Assembly: GCF_964340395.1 (NCBI RefSeq)
Contig: NC_135549.1
Location: 15,502,342-15,566,341 of the forward strand
DNA: 64,000 bases
DNA from: Glandiceps talaboti
Taxonomy: Eukaryota; Hemichordata; Enteropneusta; Spengelidae
Direction of reading: 5' to 3'
The position numbers and the translations under genes were made by a program. Positions within the stretch are counted from its first letter, which is position 1; each line of letters opens with the position of its first letter. Positions 22,874-35,809 of this stretch are shown here, piece by piece. The notes beneath the pieces are model-generated. The model saw only the letters and a program-made list of their open reading frames with translations. It had not been told where the DNA came from and made no database searches.

Positions 22874-24496
22874 GAATAAACTATGGATAAACATTTAATC
22901 AGGGTTAATTTGACTAGGAGAGTACAATAAATCTAGAGTACATCTTTGTTGTTGTCCACTCGCTGACTGAATATACATGGTTAACATGTTAAGGTCATGA
23001 GTCAACTTTAATAGATAGCATATGCAAAATTACATTCTATTTGAGTCAACAACATTACAAACAGAAATCTCTAAAGTAGAGCTTGCAATGATCTTGAAAT
23101 ATAATAAAGGTTATTGAGTCACACGATATCTCTCTATAAAATATTTGAATGCGTGCCGTTGGTGCCTGAACGCCCCTAGTGCTGCGCCATGGGGCTTGAC
23201 ATGGTAGAGTTCGAACAAGGTGACTTTTCAAATGCCATGGAATATTCAAAGTGACAGCGACTACGAATGAACAACAGGTGATGAAAACATGAACTAGCTG
23301 TTACGACTCATGATACCCTCAAGATATGTAAGTTTCATGTCTAGATTCAACGAGTGTAGTCAATAATTGTAAGACATCATTAAAGTAGAAATGTAATTGT
23401 AATATCAATGTGTAAACACCGTATTTTCAGCGTAATATAATAATCATGTTTACATATCAACATTACTGTAGCTATGACGTCGCATCATCCATCTTTGTCT
23501 TTGTATAAAGCCCTGAAATGGTTATCTTGGCTACATCTATACTGTTGACCATATATAGCTATTTTAAAAATTGGAGTAATTCCATAAATGGAACTGTTTT
23601 ATTGAAATTGCAATGTTAAAAGTAAAATAACACGTAATAAGTACACAGGAGATCTGAAACGTTCCTGCCGCAGCCCTGTCACTATATAGCAGGTTTGTGA
23701 AGATTTAATGCTGTATATCACTGACTCTGACCAAATATAAATATACGAATGATAATTCCAAAGACCCCCTTATAATTACATATCCATCTACATGTGTGAC
23801 ATAATCGTGAGAAATTGGAAGTGTGATACCAAGATACACTGTAAAATACATGCAAAATGTGCATGCATGTTCTGTGGATAAGCAGCGCACTATATTAAGA
23901 ATCTTCCAATCAGTATTTATGCGATTTGCGACTTTATTCCGTTTACACCAGCCAAGATCATGCTTTAGATAGATAACCAAGGTAGATAACCAAGTCTCAC
24001 CTAGTGGTAGATAACAGTGTCTCGCCAACAGTTACAATATAAATCGTTCTACTGGCAATACCTTATCGCCGCAGTTGCTGTTCTTGCAGACAGAAAGAGC
24101 AGTACGCAATGGGAGTATAATTGATAGAGAGTATTTATATGTTGGTACAAGAAAACCATTTAAGACAGGCTGTACAGAGAACAAGTGCCACTTGTTTCTA
24201 CCCAAACGTATTGAACTTAAAGTAGGTTTAAAATAAAAAAAATTTGAATGAATAATGCAGATATTGTTCTTGTGTTTTTAACTTCACTGTTGCCCTGAAT
24301 GAGATTATAATAGAGATGAATAGTTCTCTATCTTATAGACAAGAAGTATGTTGAGACTTAAAGTGTGATGTACAATTTTCATGGGTATATGCATCTGTGT
24401 AGAAAATACAAACACAGAAAGCTACTCAACATAAACAAGACTCTCTCTTATCAATTACAGCCCCACTTTGTTCAGATAATAAGTGTATGTCGATAT

Positions 24497-24798
24497 TATG
24501 AAAGCATGTCAGTGCCATCTACAAAAGCAAAAAAATAAAAATATCTCGTGCGCTCGAGAAGATAAATTGTGCATTCGAGATATACATCTCGTGATCCCGA
24601 AAAAAATTGAGTGAGTAGCAGGTTATAAATTAGTACATGTAAATCGCATATCGCAGTTACGCCAGTGGCATGCATAAAAAACATACATACATATGTACAT
24701 ACATACATACATACATACATACATACATACATACATACATACTACATACATGCATGCATACATACATACATACATACATACATACATACATACATACA

Positions 24799-24829
<31 letters not shown>

Positions 24830-25291
24830 TTTAACGAATATCTGGAAAAGAGTCATTCAAAAATCCTGAAGTTCAAAACTCTATAAAACACTACACCACA
24901 AAGTCAATGAAAGCCAGTGAAAACTGTAGTGCAAACTGGCCTGCAATGAACGTGGATGCCTCATTACGGTGGTTCATATAACGAGAAAGTATCTCAAGAT
25001 AACGAGATAATGAGATAAATTAAAAGCAAAAAAATTATCCCGAGATCCTGAGATAGTCTCTCGAGATCCCGAGTTAGTTTCTCGAGATCTCGAGATAGTT
25101 TCTTGAGATAACGAGAAAATGTCATGAGCTTGAGATAGTCTCGAGCGCACGCATATGACTTATTATCTCGTGCGCTTGAGATAATATCTCATGCGCTCGA
25201 TAATATCTCGAGCGCATGCTATATTATCTCGAGTGCACGAGATATATTTTTATTTTTTTGCTTTTGTAGATGGCACTAATTGGCTTTCATA
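24497..25291. mobile_element. Foldback DNA element, 795 bp, with 6-bp target duplication
   Basis: The outer 60 or so bases at each end are near-identical inverted repeats: TATGAAAGC..., AGTGCCATCTACAAAAGC, then AAAAAAATAAAAATAT and CTCGTGC(G/A)CTCGAG. Inside the right arm are many short degenerate ATCTCGAG/CTCGAGAT units. The direct sequence CGATAT flanks both sides (24491-24496 and 25292-25297), consistent with a target-site duplication. A (CATA)n array (24680-24828) lies inside. No transposase ORF is seen. It is in the gene B intron. Confidence 0.85.
24680..24828. repeat. (CATA)n microsatellite inside foldback element
   Basis: About 145 bp of CATA units with one CTACATACATGCATGC interruption. 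Confidence 0.96.
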
Positions 25292-27034
25292 CGATATAAA
25301 TCGAATGCTTGCAAAACAATAAACGTTATAGTGTATACGAGCTATGCTTTTGCTTTGCTGTGGATCTGACACCAGCACTACCTCAAGTCACTATCGATCA
25401 AGGCTAGAGATACACGAATAAAATTCACGAGCTGAAGTGATACATAATTCATATCTCTCAAATGTCTACAGTCAGTAAGTGCACTCTTACGTTATGATGG
25501 CGTCTGGAGGGGAATCGTTAAACCGACCAGTGAATAATGATGTGTGTGTATATATATATGAATCAAGCATTCTCTAGGTGGTATTGGCAGTGTCTTGTTC
25601 ACTCTAAGTGCAAATTTGGCTGATTTGTTTCCTGTTCCAGACATGTTGAGTTGACGGTTGTATGATATGTAATTGGCACAATACTGTATTAAAACTACCT
25701 TGCCTAGTACATACGAACCAGATAGACTATCATATAAAATCCAAATCCTGATTGAACTTATACATGTTTACATCACCAATTCGGTTACATTTGACACATC
25801 TAAATAACACATATACATAGATTTATCCTTCTATAATTTGAAACTCAGTCTATCTATTTCGAGAGAATTAATTTCCTCTAACTGCGTGTGTGCCTGTGTG
25901 CATACAATGTGTGATGTGTTGTGATACTTCTCCACTAAGTATTGCAAAATGTTAATTTGAATCACCTTCACTTTACTGCATTGAATTGGCCCATTGCTGA
26001 AAACATCCTTTTGAACATCCACGACTATGTGTTATAGTTTGCCATCTGCGTTTAGTATACAATACCTTCTACTCATAGGAAAAAGGTTCAAACAGTTCAT
26101 AACAATATGTAGCATGATCATAACGAATGCCCCATCTTGAAGAATTTCGCTATTTATAACACATTCTTTTCATACAGTCTTCAGGGATTGCTTTTTAGAT
26201 CGTGCCACTAGGTAAAGGGGTAGTGATCCAATATAGTGACATCAATTTTCATAGCGTGAGATGCTAGTCGTGTTCTTTTTTCCCCTAGGGCTATAGTGGA
26301 AGTCCTTTCGGCGATTTTCTTGGAGTATGGAAAGAATATATGCCTGAGAATATGATGTGTTATAAAACACTTATTGCATGGGTTCATTCGGGCAGTAGTA
26401 GATCTCATATTACCCTTCATGCTGTTATGATCATGTAGCAACTATATCCATGGGCGTTCAGCCTCGTGGAAACGGTTGCTGCCTTACAGCTCTTGGGCTA
26501 ATAGACATCTACTAGTGCCTGTATAGATAGATAATAAATGTATATGTATGCAAGAGTCAGATAATACTATTCTAAGACACAATGGAGCTCTTTTGTGCAT
26601 CAATATGACTTAAGCCAATTGTCATGATTGAGTGGGTCACATTACCAGACATTGTATTTTCCTAATCAACATGTGTATGACATTTAAAATGTGGCCTCTC
26701 AAAGAACACCCTGTAGGCACTTCGTAAAATTGACATAAAGGAAAATATATTTTTATATCCTTTGTATATGTCAAATCATAAATAATAGAGGACCCCTAGT
26801 CGAGTGAACCTAGCTACGTAATTAATTGATATATGGTTTTAAAATTTTTAGGCTATTCGCAAAAGACATTACTTTGGCGTGTCGTGATCAGCCCCAGTCT
26901 TCTTGGGAGGTGTACTAATTGAAATAACTTAAGTATAGATAAGGCAATGATATATATTATCGTAGGTTTATCACAGTGACCTAAGATTTTATCACTGCCA
27001 TTAAACCGGTGTTAAATTGCTGAGTTTGTGTATA

Positions 27035-27081
27035 TCTGTCTGTCTGTCTGCCTGCCTTCCCGTCCGTCCGTCCGTCCGTCC

Positions 27082-27129
<48 letters not shown>
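27035..27129. repeat. (TCTG)n-(TCCG)n microsatellite
   Basis: TCTG units, a short CCTG/TCCG section, then TCTG again. Confidence 0.95.
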
Positions 27130-27130
<1 letters not shown>

Positions 27131-27615
27131 AATGTGTGTGGACGCTTGTAATTATATTTACATAATCTATGTTGTATATTGTATATATATATGTCTATTG
27201 GTGCACTTCACTCTACAGGTTGGTTTATTTCCCATGTAACATCACTAGGCACTATAATACATGTAGGCATAAAACAGGCATAAAAAATACGTTCACGCGC
27301 AAGGGCGTGAACAGCACATATACGATATCCGAGGTTATCTATGATTTAGGGATAACCTTTGCCCACATCAAATTTTCTCTGGGCAAGATTGCTCAGATTT
27401 TATTTGTAGATTTCAAACCATGAAACCTATTTCTTTGCAAAAAGAGCACCTTGTAGATATTTATGGAGTGTTATCAAATAACCGCGAATACTCTGACTTG
27501 GGAAAGGAGTATTTATTTATTTAACATTATTAATATTTCACTCAATGTTCTTTGTATTATATTGCGCAGTGTTGTTTCCTGAAATTTATAACGATAAATT
27601 GAACGATCTACCTGG

Positions 27616-27701
27616 GTATGTATGTATGTATGTATGTATGTATGTATGTATGTATGTATGTATGTATGTATGTATGTATGTATGTATGTATGTATGTATG
27701 T
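27616..27701. repeat. (TATG)n microsatellite
   Basis: About twenty-one perfect TATG units. Confidence 0.97.
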
Positions 27702-30284
27702 TTAACAATCAATCAACAGTATATTGTGTATCGCTTTGTAAACTTTCTTTTATAAGTACATATAGCGCATCGTAATTTGAATATTAGTTTCAATGTACTT
27801 AAAATGCACTTTCAATTGAGCCACGAGGTTCACTTTCTCCTACCGCCAGTTTATGCAAATTCCATAGCTTAAAATACATAAATATAAATATCTTTGATTC
27901 CAACCGATTGAAACGTCGAAGTGCGATTATAAAACCCTGCGCCGTCCTGTACCACTGTTCCCTTACTTGCTTGGTCGACAATAATGCAGAGCAGATAAAC
28001 ACAATAGAACACCATATAGTACATAGCTTATTTTGGAATGCCACAGAGTGAAATTAATGTTCAATGACTTATCCTAAGATATCATAACAACTGCAAAACT
28101 ATTGCAAACTTCGCACAATGACGACTTAAGCAATAACAATTTGTTCTCACGTCCTTTTGAAAGTCGTTGCCATTTGGAATAAGATAGTACGAAAAATGCA
28201 CTTATTTCATTCATAATTCTAAATTTGATTGCAATGTTTACGATTTACAAATCTTGGCTTATCTGCCAGGACAAAAGCGTATCTGTGTTTGAGAGATTTT
28301 GTCTTTTTTTCTCCTTTTCAAAAAAGAGTTATCAGACAGAATCAGAATTGAGTGTAAAACGATGTAAAGGCTAGAAAGAAATGGAAAGGCTTTGTCGAAA
28401 TCATAGCCTAAATTGTGATTTTCATTTATTTACCCTGTGTTATTATGGCACGATAATAATGAAAAAAAATCCCGTATTTACCCTTTGTATTTCGTAAGTC
28501 TAGAGAACATATTAATGTTTTCAGAGTCATGCTAGTGTAAATTTTGACCGATCTCCACTTTTCCTAGTTGCTTCATATGCTATCAACTTTACCCTAGAGT
28601 ACAGCCTACGGTTGGTTGCTTAGAATTTGTAATAGTATTACAATGACGAATTTAGTCCCAAGAGTAATACATGCTGTTACTGACGTCATCAGTGATGGTA
28701 TGAGCTGGGGAAATATTCAAAAGGATAGAATTTGAACTAAAGGTCAAAATAACTGATTTGATTTTGGAGTACTTACCTAAAATGAAATACATATTAAACC
28801 ATGCGCAATAAGTAGAGTATATAGGGACAAAATCTCCGCACAGTTACCTCCCTATAAATGAAATCCTACAAAGTCATATACTCCTGACAGAGTCCCCCCA
28901 CCCCACCCCGTCGTGGAATCCGGGATAGATTCCTCAATTGATAAAATGGTCCCAAATCCAACAGACTCCATTACAAATGATATTAATGGATTGTATGTAT
29001 TAAGGCATTTTAACTTAGAAATTAGTTTAGATGATACTTGCATACTAGGTATATAAGCTAACGTTGGCCACACTTTCGAAACAATTTTTTTGCAACCATA
29101 GCGCATTCAACTCAAGACCGAGAACATTGCCGGAATTTACTTAAAACATTATGAGACAAGAACAGGTATTACTTAATATGTATTTAAGCGTCCATTATAC
29201 TATTATATTAATTGTATGGAAAGTATCGACATTGAGAACAACGTATTGATTTTCTTCATGTTTGTGACGTAGGACGGTAGGTCCATACCTCCACTCGCGG
29301 CACAATACATACCGTTAATAGTTTTATTTCAAAAGTACATTAAGACTCGATGGACTCTTATAGTAGTAAAACAAATACGGCCAGATTTAAACTGAATGCC
29401 TTCCGTAAGGGTAATATTGAGTCTTTTGTTCCTACACATAATAATTGCTGGAATGCAACAACCTTGTTATAGTAGGCTATTAGTACATGATATACCCCTG
29501 AATTGACAAAAAGGTGTGCCAAACTATAATAAATCTGAAATGACTTTGTGATATCAATCTATGTACATGTATTGGAACAGGTGTAATGGCTTTTGAAATG
29601 AAATTATTCAAATTTACAGGGATACACATACAGACATACGTACATTTACCCATGTATACAGAACAAATATATGGATTGCTTATTGGTATCATTTGAACAT
29701 AGTGAATTTTAGCTCTATAGCTGTGATTTTTGAAGTCCCAGTAAAAGTTAGTTGTCGAAAAAATTGTTCAAATGTCCGCTACCTATTCTCAGTACAGGAA
29801 AGCTTGACTCGACTTCACTCCGCCTTCGCGATCCCCTACATACCTGCGATATGTACGCTAGTTTCCATGGCAAATAATAAACAAAATTCAAACCGTCGTA
29901 ACATCGCTAGTACGCAGCAAGTTAACATACTTTATGGTAAGCATGATACCGGTCTATACTTTGATTCTATACAATTCGTTTACGGCGGCAATACCCTTTA
30001 TGTAACACTCAGTTCAAGAATTTCGCAATGCACGCCACAGTGAGGTGAATTTCCATGGCTCTCAAGTTCGTTTGGTTTCTCAAAATATAAAATTCAGATC
30101 TGGACAGAACTACTTTGAACGGTCTAGAACAAAGCCAATCAATGTCGGAAAACTTGGGAAAATTTGACCCAATTAAACCACTGAGTAGTGCTGAGTACAC
30201 TGCCCAACATTGCAACACAGTAACAACATTTACTTATCTCATTTGCATTGTTGTAATAATATGTTAATATGAATAAATGCACGC

Positions 30285-30650
30285 GTTCTGGCAGCAAACT
30301 CGCCCTTAGTATCGAAAGATTTATATTAAAAAAAAGAGAGAAGATTTTCAATTTTGGTCAAAGAAGAGATCGTATGGATTTATCTTGGCGAATTCTCCAG
30401 CAAGAATTTTCGGTAGAAAGCTGGTGATTTCACCTGGAAGTTGAAGCTGACCTGGTTTGACCGACGTCGACGATCTCCTTATGCATGCTTTCAGAAACAG
30501 AAATACGCACGAGTATCGAAAAAAGTAAAAACAAGATTTTCAATTTTGAAATAGTGAAGAGATGGTATGAAGTTATGTAGGTGAAATCTCCACCATGATT
30601 GCCAGCAGATGCGATCTTTCGGTCAACCACACATGCAATAATGGGAAGCT
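30285..30650. repeat. Diverged ~160-bp duplicated segment
   Basis: Two blocks share AGTATCGAAA, AAGATTTTCAATTTTG, GAAGAGAT.GTATG and TCTCCA.CA.GA in the same order (about 30285-30440 and 30490-30650). Old tandem duplication or dispersed-repeat pair; no frame conserved. Confidence 0.6.
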
Positions 30651-31796
30651 TTTATAGAAAGTTGTAGCATAGATCTCACGGTAGGCGTTTTTAAGGCCAA
30701 GAAAAAAAAGAATTGTTTTCTGGTGAGTTTGCATCACTTAAATACCCTGCCTCGATCTTCTTTTTTCTCGTGTTTGTCCGGCCAATGCAGACTGCAGATC
30801 CAAGGGAAAACAAAAATAATTCTCCCTACATTAATTGCTACTTCAGGGAAGACAACTGCAGAACTAATCATGAACAATTAAACAAAATTCGCGTCGTCAC
30901 ACTACTTTAGTAGGCAACATTTTCTTTTGTGTGGCCACCATGTCTAATTACCGAATAATGCCAATGTCTTATTAAAGCTACATTGATAAAAATGTATGTA
31001 CCAAATTATATTGAATTTGAAACGTGCACTCTTGAGATATAGCCTAATTACCGAAAACCATGAATTACGCAAATTGCTCATTAATATTCATGGGATGTTT
31101 ACTAAAACCTACTCAGTTCTTGCCATTACGCTAGGGAACATGTCCAAATTGTTCGAATTGATGCAGCCGTTTTTTAGAAAATGGTGATACAGACACACAC
31201 ACAGAGACACACAGACATTTCAACCCCTAATACAGCCCCTTCCTTAAGGAAGGAAAATACCGAGAGCCATTTCTAAATATTCATTTGTATCATACTTAAG
31301 CAAGAGTATACAAATGAGAAGACATTGATTCAAATGATTGCCGAAAAATGTGCTTTCATTAAGAAGGTATTCTCCCCCCCCACGCCTTTCTCCTCAAATT
31401 CTTCATTATCTTGTTTAATACTTATATTCCCCCAACGATTGAAAAGCATCAATCGCCGACTGTGCCACCGAGCCAGTGGATTATCTTCACTAAGACATCA
31501 ATCACTCCAGAGATAAATCAATTTGTGAAGTGCAGTCCTTTCCTGAATCAAACAATGTATTAATCACTAGATGAACAAATATAACTTCAGTAAATGACAT
31601 ACAGGAAATATCATCTCGAATATAGATTTCTCGCTACCCTTTCTTGACACCATTGAGATCGAACGATAGTCATAATGGACGGTTTGGATGAACTCGTTAT
31701 CTGCATAACGCGTTCTGATCACGTGGTTGCAACCCAACTACTTGTATTGAATATCAATGATTCAAGCAAAGCCATTTTAGTATTGCGTATACTTAC

Positions 31797-31937
31797 ATTG
31801 CCCGCAGTGTTTTCCACTGTACCCGTCACGACATATGCACATTCTCATGGCTTCAAAACACACGCCGCCGTTATCACAGCCACCACAGGCGTTACGTTGG
31901 TTTGGGTTTCCAATCGGATAAGAAGGACAGGGGTTAC
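31797..31937 (-). CDS. Gene B EGF-like exon 2
   Basis: Exon of 141 nt (47 codons), phase-1 on both sides; acceptor CCACCCACAG, strong donor GTAAGT. The EGF cysteines have an unusually short first spacing: C-X2-C-X5-C-X6-C-X1-C-X8-C (CGGCDNGGVC then CICRDGYSGKHC). One additional cysteine sits near the amino end of the exon (GNPCPSYPIG). It shares the CGGC start and the X6 spacing with the upstream exon 35696-35809, so these two belong to the same EGF subtype. Extracellular. Confidence 0.88.
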
Positions 31938-34900
31938 CTGTGGGTGGAGGACGTGAAAATGTTTCATGATTTACGGAAATATTCCATTGATTTTTGAAAA
32001 TAAACCCACTTCCTTAATGTAGTCCTCAGGTACTTTCCATATTTTTTTTCTGGAAGTCTTAGAGATGACGTATCTGCCGTTCATATATGTGTGGCCAGGT
32101 ACATACCAATTGATATAACTGAACCTTAACTTTATTAAAACATTAACATTGCACTGCTCGGGGTTATGTCACAACCTGCTTTTGATAAACCAGTTATGTT
32201 TTGTAATATCCGATCACAATTTACAATGCTTTGATATACATCAAACTATTATGCTTGAAAAGCTCTCAAAAACTTTGAATAAAACATGTGAACATTTTCA
32301 TATGATTGATTCATAGGCTTTCGAGTCTACGAATTGACATTCGTGACCATAGTATTTTGAGGAAAACAAAGTTGAATGTTCTCCTTAACAGCCATCGGAA
32401 ATCAAAGTAATACGCATTGTTCAGAACAGAATTGAGCATCTACATACTGGGATTTACGATATCTAATGTTTCTGACATTTGAGATTTAGGTGCATTACAT
32501 GTATCTGAGAGATCAAGGATGTTTGTCTCTCACGTCACATCAAACGGGGTGTCGCTATCAGCTTTTGTATAGTTTTAAATGAAATTGAAACAAAACAACA
32601 TAATATACGCCATTACAATATATAATAGACTTGGGCATGTCTCATAGCATCTGACATATAATGAACAAGTCTTCGTAGAAGACACAGACCCTTCAAATAT
32701 TTTACTTCTATGTGACTGAATGGAGATGTGATTTAAAAGAAATTGGTTGCAACAAGTCAAGACTACAAACTGTTTGATAATACAGGGAATTGCTGAATTT
32801 CTATAATTTCTATAATTAATTAACCTGAAGATTAGATCAGAGTCAAGGCCAATGGTCAATGTCTCAAAAGAAAGCTTAAGCCTGGCCACGTGGGGGTAGA
32901 CACTTGAATGTAGTCTGTATGTATTAATGTTTTGGGTTATGTGGTAAATCATGATTTTTCATTACAAATATGGCTGCCATTGAGTAAAAAGTGATATGAG
33001 CATCAAAACTAATGCATGTGCATGTTTATCTAATTCTGCATTATCTATAGACATGATCTAAAATTGCCACAAGGTATCTGCAATATGTAAGTAACAGTTT
33101 AATTTTGATGGTTCTACCTTGTAGGTCAAGGTAAAGTTGGTCAATCATACCAGACAGTTTGCATATGATTATATGGGGTTAGACACTCGAATAAAGTCTA
33201 GTGAAGTTTTTGAGTTAAGCAGTAATATAGTGATTTTTGTACTATCAATTAGGCTGTCATTCGGTAAAACACACATGAGCACCAAAAATAATGCTTGTGT
33301 ATACTTCTTTTCTTCAATATCATGATTTAAAAGAAATTGGAAATATGTAAACATTACAATGTGTTTGTAATAGGCAGGAATTGGCTTGATTTTGATAATT
33401 GGCCATGACGGTCAAGATCAAAAGTCAATGTCTCAAAAATAAAGATAAAATGTTTCCGATAATTTGACTTCAGAGCTTAAGTTATTTTATCTCACACTTT
33501 TTAATTACTTCGACCCAAAGACAAGATACGCGTTGGTCTCAATACTTTCGTAACAGTTGATGAGGTATATAAGAAATACACCAAGACACGATTTAGAAGT
33601 AAACACACACAATATGCAGACTGTGCTGTTGTAGGCTGAAAAGACATCGTTTCTCTCTGGAATGTGATTTTTTGAAAAGTAATCAAAGGAACATTCCAAA
33701 ATATGAAACCAGTCTGCCTTTCTTGTAATTAGTAGTTTGTGTTCAGGCCTTGCATGTTATTATTACGTTGTTTTTTTGTCGATTGACCAATCTATTTCCA
33801 TTTATATTCAGGTTCGACCTCAGACAGCCTGAGAACTTCAGTATTTTTTTACTGGTTTTATTCAATCAAGCTCTATTGCAGACGTGAAAGCATAGGGGAG
33901 TGATTTCATATAAACACCGTCCCTTTCGCTGAAATAAGTCTCTATATACTGTCTAACATCTACAATAAAGCTGTTTACATCATTGCAAAATCCTTTATTA
34001 AAAGTGTGATTCATGACTGACACGGGTTCATAAGAAACTCATGTGGGCCATTTCTCAATTTACTATCATTACAAGATATCCTCAGGGTCCTCACTGGGAT
34101 TCTTTGCACTAATAACTCATAAGCTTCTTATATCGAATGACTGTTTTGCCTTGGAATTCTCACAAAACACGGACCTTGCCGTATTCAACAGCTTTGTATT
34201 TTCTATATCGATATATTACGGTCCAAAAGAAGTAACACACAATGAGAGGATCGTAACCATTTCTTAACGATTGATTTATATTCTACACCACCTCTTTTGA
34301 TTATGATTTGAAAGGCCGTGAATTAGTCTTCCATTTTCATTTATACTTCAAAGGGGTTACTAAAATCAAGAAAGTGACTTTGCATCAGATCTGTTCATTC
34401 TTAAGAACCGATATTAACATGGCTATTTAAGGTCGAGAAACAGCTGACACGTACGTGAAAGTATTATAGCTAAGTGACTTTCCGAAATTGAATTTTTAAG
34501 CGAAGGTGATGGAGAAAGACATTACAGAAAATCTAATTCCCATTCGTACAAAATAGATTGCTGAATGGATGAGTGCAAGATCTTATCTGGCATACATTGT
34601 GTTCAGCAAAGGCATACTATCTGATAAGAGCATAACTACCATATATTGAGGCAAGGTACGCAAAATAGCATGTATACATTTACAAATAGAGGTCCTCGTC
34701 ATTTGCACGTTTCAGGTTTCAGTATTTCGTGTGATGATTCTTTGCTGCGACAATACACAGAATGTCTTATTTGGATATCTAAATCGCAAATGCTCATTTC
34801 TGGTCATGCTGGTAGAGGAGAAGTAATATCGATGTGGTGAGAAAAAATGTCAATATGGCAGGGCAGTAATTGAATGAATAATACAATCAGTGTGACTGTC

Positions 34901-35695
34901 ACAGTTGTTAAATGATTACTACAAGAACTGTCGACATACACAAGACAATAATAATTCATGCCACTTTTCCACCCACATACAGTAGCAAATTGTCAAGTAT
35001 GTTATCATCTGTGCAATCCTCATAGTGTAAAATACGGAACCAAATTTAGGATGTATGGTTAATATTTTCATTCATTCGAAAAGTTAAGAGTTGGGTTGTG
35101 AGTCAATGCAACTTTAATAGTCGGCCCGAATGTTAATAATTTGTTGGTTTAGATTGTTTTCAGTAGAAGAATTAGAATTATACTGTTAAAATGAAAGCTT
35201 TCGGCAAATTTGATTGTAATTGCATTTGCTTTACTGAAGTATAGCAAATGTTAAATGCTGTTGGCGGTTTAAATGCATTCTGTTCATTATGAGGTTATTA
35301 TCACATTTATTTTATTTTATGTTATTCATTCATACACACTCGTTATAAGCATAAACTAGGCCTCGTCGGCACTGTTCTGCTTGCTACAGTTTTTGTTTTG
35401 GTAATAGGGTGAAAATCATCAAATTGAAAAGTAATTTCATACCAATTGCGTGTACTGTTTCGAAAGTTTAAATGTCTAATGTTGATTTAACTTGATTACA
35501 ATTACTCTACATAAAGTACTTAGTGTTTTTTCTTACATATTGCTTTGTACACTAGCCAATCACGCAGCCGATGTCGGTCGCCTAAAATGTCAGTGGCCAA
35601 AACCTAAAAAGGGTAAATGGGGCAAAATTATTCATTTTTTATTTGTTTGCAAATTATGCCTGGAATGTCTGTGTGATACGTAGATTTACACTTAC
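31938..35695 (-). other. Gene B intron
   Basis: Intron of about 3.8 kb between EGF exons 1 and 2. Its main content is the ~300-bp tandem repeat at 32727-33440. The rest (31940-32720 and 33450-35690) is AT-rich with no recognised feature. Confidence 0.5.
32727..33440. repeat. ~300-bp tandem repeat, about 2.4 diverged units
   Basis: Units begin with CATGATTTAAAAGAAATTGG-like sequence at about 32727, 33051 and 33321. In the same order each carries a TCAATGTCTCAAAA block, a GTTAGACACTCGAAT block, a GTGATTTTT block and an ATGAGCACCAAAA/AATGC block. The third copy is truncated. The order of shared blocks identifies a long-unit tandem repeat rather than coding sequence. Confidence 0.78.
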
Positions 35696-35809
35696 TTTCT
35701 GCACACAGAACACCGTAATGAGTAGGTGGGCAAAGACATTTACGTGCAAACTCAACACAAGTTCCTCCGTGAAGGCAACCTCCGCAAGGATCCCAGGCAA
35801 TCAAGTAAT
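35696..35809 (-). CDS. Gene B EGF-like exon 1 (most distal seen)
   Basis: Exon of 114 nt (38 codons), phase-1 on both sides; acceptor CTCTTTTTCAG, strong donor GTAAGT. It encodes a short linker (DYLIAWDP) and an EGF module, C-X2-C-X5-C-X6-C-X1-C-X8-C, with CGGCLHGGTC and CLCPPTHYGVLC. Exactly six cysteines. The loop between Cys5 and Cys6 has PPTHYG in place of the usual DGYxG, so it is a divergent EGF. It joins in frame to 31797-31937. Confidence 0.86.

Larger units (their letters stand above)
21731..31796 (-). other. Gene B large intron
   Basis: An intron of about 10 kb. It contains the 36-bp palindrome (22088-22123), MITE copy 2 (22592-22873), the foldback element (24497-25291), CAGA/TATG microsatellites at 27035-27129 and 27616-27701, and a duplicated ~160-bp segment at 30285-30650. 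Several ORFs of 60-116 codons occur, but none has EGF cysteines or phase-1 splice sites. The stretches 25300-27030, 27710-30280 and 30660-31790 show nothing else that I recognise. Confidence 0.5.
19760..35809 (-). other. Gene B: three-EGF, TM, four-PPxY membrane protein (5' end not found)
   Basis: Gene-level span. Exons in transcript order are EGF 35809-35696, EGF 31937-31797, EGF 21730-21575, TM 20906-20697 and tail 20079-19760 with the stop codon. All joins are phase 1 and give a continuous frame. The signal peptide and any earlier modules should lie between 35.8 and 50.9 kb; a weak candidate exon is at 38481-38550. This is the most complete member of the cluster. Confidence 0.82.

Noticed and set aside
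29693-30043. 116-codon plus ORF
   Set aside because: Starts at a non-ATG codon; no domain, no splice support and no matching partner exon.
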